Origin: Deinococcus aerolatus | Lineage (GTDB): Bacteria > Deinococcota > Deinococci > Deinococcales > Deinococcaceae | NCBI RefSeq assembly: GCF_014647055.1 | Contig: NZ_BMOL01000006.1 | Location: 62,001 to 126,000, forward strand | DNA length: 64,000 nt | Direction: 5' to 3' | In this document: piece after piece, positions 55,431 through 64,000 of the stretch | Layout: every line of letters starts with the position of its first letter | Numbering within the stretch: the first letter of the stretch is position 1 | Notes under the pieces: generated by a model | What the model saw: the letters and a program-made list of their open reading frames with translations, nothing else | Database searches by the model: none | What the model was told of the DNA's origin: nothing | Made by a program: the position numbers and the translations under genes

Positions 55431-56180
55431 ATGCCCCAGATTTTTATCGTTGACGACAGCATCAGTGTCCGCAAGGCGCTGGAGATCACCTTCAAACGCC
55501 ACGCGCTGGATTCCTTCAGCGCCGTCAGTGCCGAGCACGCCCTGGAGACCCTGGCCGGCGATCCGCATTTCGACCTGCTGATGGCCGACGTGATCATGCC
55601 GGGCATGAGCGGCCTGGAACTGTGCTCCGAGCTTCGCCGTGACGCCCGCTTCGACCACCTGCCTATCGTGCTGATGAGCGGCAACGTGGACGACGAGATC
55701 CGGCGTCAGGCGCGCGAGGTCGGTGCCAACGGTGTGTTGCGCAAGCCCTTCAGCCCCGACGAACTGATCCCGCTGGTCGAGGGCCTGCTGCGCGCCGCTG
55801 AGGACAGCATGGCCGCGGAACCCGAACCCGCCGCTGAACCCGCCGCGCCTGAGGCTGCGCCCGAGAGTGTCCCCAGCCAGCTTGACCGCTTGGTGGCCGA
55901 GTACCGCCGCCGCAGCGACGTGGAAGACCTGATTGTGCTGGACGCCCACGGCCAGATCATGCTGGCCGGCGGCGAACCGGGTTCGCCAGGGGCTGCCGAG
56001 CGCCTGCCGATGTACGCCCGGCACTTCGTCGCCACTGCCAGCGTCATCGGCCAGCATCTGCTGGGTGACGCGTTGCAGTCGGTAACCCTGCGCTACGCGG
56101 GCCGCGAGGCCACCTTCCATCCGCAGGACGGGCACCTGGTCATCGCCCTGACGCGCCTGGACCTCAAGACGCTGAACTAG
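55431..56180 (+). CDS. Response regulator with C-terminal roadblock/LC7-like domain
   Basis: 249 aa. Receiver (1-125): IFIVDDSISVRKALEI, Asp53 in LLMADVIMPGMSG, VLMSGN, Lys105 in LRKPFSPDE. A Pro/Glu/Ala linker (about 128-148) follows. The tail (about 150-249) fits a roadblock/LC7 domain: LDRLVAEYRRRSDVEDLIVL, LDAHGQIMLAGGEPG, FVATASVIGQHLLGD and LVIALTRLDLKT. MglB, the GTPase-activating partner of the polarity GTPase MglA, is such a domain. So phosphorylation could steer an MglA-like GTPase; MglA is not in the window. Confidence 0.8.
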   Translation: MPQIFIVDDSISVRKALEITFKRHALDSFSAVSAEHALETLAGDPHFDLLMADVIMPGMSGLELCSELRRDARFDHLPIVLMSGNVDDEIRRQAREVGANGVLRKPFSPDELIPLVEGLLRAAEDSMAAEPEPAAEPAAPEAAPESVPSQLDRLVAEYRRRSDVEDLIVLDAHGQIMLAGGEPGSPGAAERLPMYARHFVATASVIGQHLLGDALQSVTLRYAGREATFHPQDGHLVIALTRLDLKTLN

Positions 56181-56199
56181 CGCCCGCGCCGCGCAGATA

Positions 56200-56242
56200 G
56201 GCCCCCACTTCAGGCCCGCCGCAGGGTGACCCGGTGGGGGCC
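56200..56242 (+). terminator. Hairpin after the chemosensory operon
   Basis: GGCCCCCAC (56200-56208) pairs perfectly with GTGGGGGCC (56234-56242) around a 25-nt loop, 20 bp after the last chemosensory stop codon. No T-run follows, so terminator activity is only likely. Confidence 0.5.
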
Positions 56243-56286
56243 AGCGCCTGCATAACCCTTCGGGGACCAGCAGACCGGAAATTGAC

Positions 56287-56292
56287 TACAGT
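56287..56292 (+). promoter_or_regulatory. -10 box of a leaderless promoter
   Basis: TACAGT lies 6 nt before the ATG at 56299 and no Shine-Dalgarno sequence is present. Confidence 0.55.
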
Positions 56293-56298
56293 AGCCAG

Positions 56299-57342
56299 AT
56301 GATGTTCAGTTCCGGCACGACAGATCCCCTGATGCTGCAAGAAGCCCGACAGACCCCCGCCGTGATCGCGCGGCAGCTCTCGGAGAACGCGCAGGCGGCC
56401 GGGGCGCTGGCAGAGGTGCTGCGGGAGCGCCGTCCGGCCTACGCCGTGACCATCGCGCGCGGCAGCAGCGACCACGCCTGCACGGTGCTGAAGTACGCGC
56501 TAGAAACCGAGCTGTCGCTGCCGGTGGCGTCGCTGGGGCCCAGCGTTCACACCCTGTACGGCGCGCGGCTGGACCTGCGCGGCGCGCTGGTGATCGCCGT
56601 GTCGCAGAGCGGGGCCAGCCCGGACGTGGTGGAAAATGTCCGCATGGCGCGGGAGGGCGGCGCCCTGACCGTGGCGCTGGTTAATGTGGAGGACAGTGAC
56701 CTGGCGCAGGCGGCCGAGTTTACCCTGCCGCTGCGCTGCGGCGAGGAGCGGGCGGTGGCGGCCACCAAGAGCTACCTGGCCAGCCTCACGGCTTTTCTGC
56801 CGGTGATTGCGGCGCTGGGGCCCGACGGCCGACTGCAGGCAGCGCTGGACCGCCTGCCGGAGACGCTGCAGCGCACGCTGGAACTGGAGGACGCCGCCAA
56901 CGCTCTGGCCGCGCGCTACAGCTTCGCCCAGAACCTGCTGATCCTGGCCCGCGGCCTGCACTACGGCGTGGCCCAGGAAGCCGCGCTGAAGCTCAAGGAA
57001 ACGTCGGGCATCCACGCCGAGGCCTACAGCGCCGCCGAGTTCAGCCACGGCCCCAAACGCCTGCTGGCCGAGGGCCTGCCCCTGCTGGGCTTCTCCTCAG
57101 CCGACGCGGCGTGGCCGGCCACCAGCGCGGCCTACGGTGACCTGCGCGCAGGTGGGGCTGACCTGCGGACCCTGGGGCCGGCAGCCGGCAGCACCCTGCA
57201 GACGCCCGGCACCGGGCACGGCCTGACCGACACGGTGCCCAGCGCCCTGGCGTTTTACCTGTTCGCCGCGCACCTGGCGCTGGGCCGGGGCCTGAACCCC
57301 GACGCGCCCCCGCTGCTGAGCAAGGTGACCAGGACGCGCTGA
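56299..57342 (+). CDS. Double-SIS-domain sugar isomerase/deaminase (NagB-II/GlmS-C-like)
   Basis: 347 aa, two SIS domains (about 40-180 and 195-335). Segments: YAVTIARGSSDHA, ALVIAVSQSGASPDVVENV, AVAATKSYLASL, KLKETSGIHAEAYSAAEFSH, GPKRLL and the tail LLSKVTRT, all typical of GlmS C-terminal domains and the stand-alone glucosamine-6-phosphate deaminase NagB-II. No glutaminase domain is present. It probably turns GlcN-6-P (from MurNAc/GlcNAc salvage) into fructose-6-P. It is convergent with the amiE-like gene, 4 bp apart. Confidence 0.88.
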   Translation: MMFSSGTTDPLMLQEARQTPAVIARQLSENAQAAGALAEVLRERRPAYAVTIARGSSDHACTVLKYALETELSLPVASLGPSVHTLYGARLDLRGALVIAVSQSGASPDVVENVRMAREGGALTVALVNVEDSDLAQAAEFTLPLRCGEERAVAATKSYLASLTAFLPVIAALGPDGRLQAALDRLPETLQRTLELEDAANALAARYSFAQNLLILARGLHYGVAQEAALKLKETSGIHAEAYSAAEFSHGPKRLLAEGLPLLGFSSADAAWPATSAAYGDLRAGGADLRTLGPAAGSTLQTPGTGHGLTDTVPSALAFYLFAAHLALGRGLNPDAPPLLSKVTRTR

Positions 57343-57346
57343 GGGC

Positions 57347-58345
57347 CTACTGGGCGGCCAGCAGCGTGTTGCCCACCGCCCGCCGCAGCCCCTGAATGTC
57401 GAGGCGGCCGTGGCGGGTGGGGTGGACGCGGTTGGTCAACAGGGTCCACCCCAGCCCGCGCGCCGGGTCCACCCACACCCCGGTCCCGGTAAAGCCGGTG
57501 TGTCCGAAGGCCGCCGGGCTGGCCAGACTGCCGCCGCTCCAGCCGGGCTGCGCGGCCACAAAGGCCAGCGTGCGTCCCGGCGTCTGAATCCGCGTCGCCT
57601 CGGCCTGGGCGGCAGCGGACAGCCAGCCGCCGCGTAGCAGCAGCTCGGCCTGCGCCAGCACGCCCCCCAGCGTGCCGAACAGCCCCGCGTGGCCGGCCAC
57701 GCCGCCCTGCGCCGCCGCGTTCTCGTCGTGCGTCTCGCCGCGCAGCAGGCGCCCGCGCCACGCACAGATCTCGGTGGCGACGCTGTGGGCCGGGTCCGGG
57801 GCAAAGGTCAACCCGTCGTCCAGTGCAAAGTCGCGCAGCGCGTGGCCCCGCAGTTGCTCCAGCACGCGTCCCAGCAGCATGTAGCCCAGATCGGAATACA
57901 CCACCTCTCCCGGCGGCTGCATGGCCCACGGCTCCTGCATCAGGCGGGCGCGAATCGTTGCGGCCTCGCCCCAGGTGTAGAGCGGCGCCCAGGCCGGCAG
58001 CCCCGCCGTGTGTGTCAGCAGTTCGCGCAGGGTGCGGGATTTCAGCGGCGTGTCCTGCATCCAGCCCAGTTCAGGCAGGTGCGCGGCCACCGTGTCGTCC
58101 AGATCCAGTCGGCCCTGTTCAGCGGCGCGCAGCACCTGACGCGCGGTGAACAGCGGCTTCGTCAGACTGGCAAGATCGAATAGGCCATCCTGCTCCAGTG
58201 GGATCTGCCGGGGCTGAAGCTGGGCGTGGCCGAGCGTCAGGGTGCTGCGCTCGCCCGCCGCGTTGACCACGCCCAGGGCGGCGCCGGACAGCCCACCGGT
58301 CTGAACCGCGGCTTCCAGCAGCTCGCGCGTGCGATCGGGAATCAT
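57347..58345 (-). CDS. Serine beta-lactamase-fold hydrolase, AmiE-like MurNAc-L-Ala amidase candidate
   Basis: 332 aa with class C beta-lactamase/PBP landmarks: Ser60-x-x-Lys in DLASLTKPLF, Tyr in VVYSDLGYMLLG, and HTGFTG near the C-terminus. No signal peptide, so it is cytoplasmic. In Bacillus subtilis AmiE (YbbE), a beta-lactamase-fold enzyme next to murQ, removes the peptide from MurNAc. Here the gene overlaps murQ by 4 bp, which makes that role the best guess. A general esterase is the alternative. Confidence 0.82.
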   Translation of the reverse strand: MIPDRTRELLEAAVQTGGLSGAALGVVNAAGERSTLTLGHAQLQPRQIPLEQDGLFDLASLTKPLFTARQVLRAAEQGRLDLDDTVAAHLPELGWMQDTPLKSRTLRELLTHTAGLPAWAPLYTWGEAATIRARLMQEPWAMQPPGEVVYSDLGYMLLGRVLEQLRGHALRDFALDDGLTFAPDPAHSVATEICAWRGRLLRGETHDENAAAQGGVAGHAGLFGTLGGVLAQAELLLRGGWLSAAAQAEATRIQTPGRTLAFVAAQPGWSGGSLASPAAFGHTGFTGTGVWVDPARGLGWTLLTNRVHPTRHGRLDIQGLRRAVGNTLLAAQ

Positions 58346-59249
58346 GGTTGGCCTCCAGTGCGGTCTTCCAGCACGGCGCGGGCGTGGCCGCGGTGGGCGT
58401 CCAGGCGGGCCGTGGCCGCGGCGGCACCGACGCCCAGCAGCAGCATCACGACGGCGGTCTTGACGCTTCCGCCGCTCTGTGCCAGGGCTGCGGTGGCGCT
58501 GGCCTCATCGGCCCCGGTGGCGTGGCACACCAGGCGCACCGCCCGGCCCTCCAGCTTGGCGTTGGTCGCCCGCACGTCCACCATCAGGTTGCCGTAGACC
58601 TTGCCCAGGCGCACCATCACGGCGCTGGAAAAGGTATTCAGCGCGATCTTCTGAGCGGTGCCGGCCTTCAGGCGGGTGCTGCCGCTGATCACTTCCGGGC
58701 CGGTGTCGAGCAGCACCGGGCAGTCCACCGCCGCCAGCAGCGGCGTGCCGGGATTGTTCGATACGCCCACCGTCAGGGCCCCGGACAGCCGCCCCGCGTC
58801 CAGGGCGCCCAGCACGTACGGCGTGGTACCACTGGCGGCAATGCCGATCAGCACGTCGTCGGGACCAACCCCGGCGGCCCCCACGTCTGCTGCGCCGGCC
58901 GCCCGGTCATCCTCGGCGCCCTCCACCGCCTCGCGGATGGCGCGGCTGCCGCCGGCGATCAGTGGCACGGCCCGTTCGGTGGGCCACGAGAACGTCGGGG
59001 TCAGCTCGGTGGCGTCCAGCACGCCCAGGCGCCCGCTGGTGCCGGCGCCCGCGTAGACCAGCCGTCCGCCGCGCTCCAACCGGGGCAGGGCCAGCTCCAC
59101 GGCCCGCGCAATCGCGGGTGCCGCGGCCTGCACCGCCGTCACCGCGCCGCGCTGATCGTCGGCCAGCACACGCACCAGGTCGGGGACCGCCAGCCGGTCC
59201 AGATCCGGGTGGTCGGGATGGACGCCCTCGGTGCGGCGCGGATCGGGCG

Positions 59250-59253
<4 letters not shown>
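58342..59253 (-). CDS. murQ: N-acetylmuramic acid 6-phosphate etherase
   Basis: 303 aa. SIS-type fold with [20 protein letters not shown] (active-site Glu), [62 protein letters not shown] and [17 protein letters not shown], the order expected for MurQ. It cleaves the lactyl ether of MurNAc-6-phosphate to give GlcNAc-6-phosphate and D-lactate in the cytoplasm. It overlaps both the GntR and the amiE-like genes. A MurNAc kinase (AnmK or MurK) and NagA are not visible in this window. Confidence 0.96.
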
Positions 59254-60033
<780 letters not shown>

Positions 60034-60035
<2 letters not shown>

Positions 60036-60090
60036 ACCACCCTCAGACCAATTGGCAAACCACTTGCCATTGGACCCAAAGTGGTATTAA
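60034..60090. promoter_or_regulatory. Operator cluster between gntR and the ABC transporter operon
   Basis: Nested dyads: ATACCAC (60034-60040) with GTGGTAT (60081-60087); CCAATTGG (60048-60055); TGGCAA (60053-60058) with TTGCCA (60064-60069). On the plus strand TTGCCA and TATTAA (60085-60090), 15 bp apart, could be -35/-10 of the transporter operon. The symmetric elements are candidates for GntR binding. Confidence 0.6.
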
Positions 60091-60164
60091 GCTAGGGCGG
60101 CGAAACCACAACCCACCGGCTCCCATCTGGAGCCTCAATCATCCCCATCCCTCCGGAGGTCCAC

Positions 60165-61958
<1,794 letters not shown>

Positions 61959-61973
61959 GTGAAGCGGGGGCTG

Positions 61974-62024
61974 GTGGTGGGTGAGGCCGATCAATGCGGC
62001 CCCACCCACCACTGGCCATTTTTT
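61974..62024 (+). terminator. Terminator/attenuator between substrate-binding protein and permease genes
   Basis: GTGGTGGGTG (61974-61983) pairs with CACCCACCAC (62003-62012), with an inner GGCCG/CGGCC stem, and TTTTTT follows at 62019-62024. Placed inside an ABC operon it would let more substrate-binding protein than permease be made. Confidence 0.8.
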
Positions 62025-62153
62025 GACCACAGGTCCGAACCTCTTTTCGTGCATTTCCCGCTGCTGCGCCCCACGGCCCAGCAGGGGATGGAGATTTAAC
62101 GTGCCCCAACACCCTTTCCCCCACGCCCCGCCCGCCAGGCCCAGACGCGCCAC

Positions 62154-63121
62154 ATGCTGAGTTACGTGCTGCGACGCATTCTGGGCATGGTGCCCACGCT
62201 GCTGCTGATTAGCGTCGTGTGCTTCACCGTGATCCAGCTGCAGCCGGGCTCGTTTCTGGACCAGTACCTGGAAGACCCGCGCGTGACCAAGGAAACGGTG
62301 GAGACCATCACTCGGCAGCTGGGCCTGGACCAGCCGCTGTGGGTGCAGTACCTGACCTGGATGAAGGGCATCGTGACCCAGGGCGATTTCGGGTATTCCT
62401 TCGTTAACGGCCGCCCGGTGTCCAGCCTGATCTGGGAGCGCCTGGGTTGGACGGTGTTCCTAGCCGTGCTGACCCTGATCGTGTCGTGGGCGATCGCCAT
62501 TCCGCTGGGCATCTACACCGCCATCAACCGCTACGGCGTCGGCGCCACCATTACCAACTTCCTGGGCTACATCAGCCTGGCCACGCCGGATTTTCTGGTG
62601 GCGCTGCTGCTGATCGCGCTGGTCCTGAACACCGGCGGAACCAACGTGGGCGGGCTGTTCAGTCCGGAGTACATCGGCGCGCCCTGGAGCTGGGCCAAGG
62701 TGGGTGACCTGCTGGGCCACCTGTGGATTCCCATGATCGCCATCGGCCTGGAGGGCGTCGCAGGCCTGATGCGCCAGATGCGCGCCTCGATGCTGGACGT
62801 GATCGGGCAGGACTACGTCCGCACCGCACGCGCCAAGGGGCTGGCCGGACAGGCGGTGCTGTGGCGTCACGCCGTGCGCAACGCGGTCAACCCGCTGATC
62901 AGCCTCGCGGGCCTGAGCCTGCCCAGCCTGATCTCGGGAACCATCATCGCCTCGATCGTGCTGAATCTGCCGACCATCGGGCCGTTCCTGTACGACAGCC
63001 TCTTGAACAAGGACCAGTACGTTGCGATGACCCTGCTGCTGTTCAGCGCCCTGCTGCTGTTGATCGGAAACCTGCTGTCCGACGTGGCGCTGGCCTGGGC
63101 CGATCCCCGCGTGAGGTTCGA

Positions 63122-63125
<4 letters not shown>
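62154..63125 (+). CDS. ABC transporter permease, DppB/OppB-like
   Basis: 323 aa with six hydrophobic segments: MLSYVLRRILGMVPTLLLIS start, LGLDQPLWVQYLTWMKGIV, TVFLAVLTLIVSWAIAIPLG and the EAA loop region RTARAKGLAGQAVLWRHAVR before NPLISLAGLSLPSLISGTII. This is the DppB type of inner-membrane permease for di/oligopeptides. It ends with ATGA overlapping the next permease gene. No strong ribosome-binding site precedes its ATG, and it lies behind an attenuator. Confidence 0.93.

Positions 63126-64000
<875 letters not shown>

Overview
The window is high-GC bacterial DNA that fits a Deinococcus. Pointers are secreted proteins of the kind common in that genus, a WGxxGxxG-tailed envelope protein, type IV pilin minor genes, a non-flagellar Pil-Chp-like chemosensory locus, and several ATG starts exactly 6 nt after a -10-like TANNNT box (the leaderless arrangement known in this genus). 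The assignment is inference. No rRNA, tRNA, CRISPR array or intact insertion sequence was seen.

Left part (1-27.8 kb) is accessory in character. It holds a four-gene minor-pilin operon (0.26-3.7 kb), small secreted proteins, an HNH nuclease, an alpha/beta hydrolase, a LOV-GAF-GAF histidine kinase (8.6-10.7 kb), a Crp/Fnr regulator, and a MerR / CopZ-like / FAD disulfide-reductase metal operon (16-18.3 kb) with a readable MerR-type promoter. Next come two small ORFs, a lipoprotein subtilase with a five-fold hexapeptide repeat and a TPR/HD-GYP/TPR protein (20-24.8 kb). The last section (24.9-27.6 kb) has a decayed serine recombinase, an XRE regulator with three 15-bp upstream repeats, a JAMM-like probable pseudoenzyme and an HTH relic. 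Broken reading frames recur here.

Right part (27.8-64 kb) is compact, with genes joined by 4-bp overlaps. It contains a glutaryl-CoA dehydrogenase-type gene, a sugar isomerase and Gfo/Idh oxidoreductase, then a galactofuranose/glycan locus (glf, two glycosyltransferases, NodS-like methyltransferase, PIG-L deacetylase and a glycosidase-like/acyl-CoA-dehydrogenase fusion, 32.2-39.6 kb). An ACAD10/11-type acyl-CoA operon follows (40.5-45.8 kb) with a strong promoter buried in a palindrome.

The chemosensory operon (46.2-56.2 kb) has a receiver, CheW, two tandem receptors, a double-Hpt CheA-REC, a REC-PATAN protein and a REC-roadblock protein. Its likely output is type IV pilus motility, with a possible link to an MglA-type GTPase.

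The right end (56.3-64 kb) looks like a muropeptide/amino-sugar salvage locus: SIS isomerase/deaminase, AmiE-like amidase, MurQ etherase, a GntR regulator and a divergent Dpp/Opp-type ABC transporter cut by the window end.
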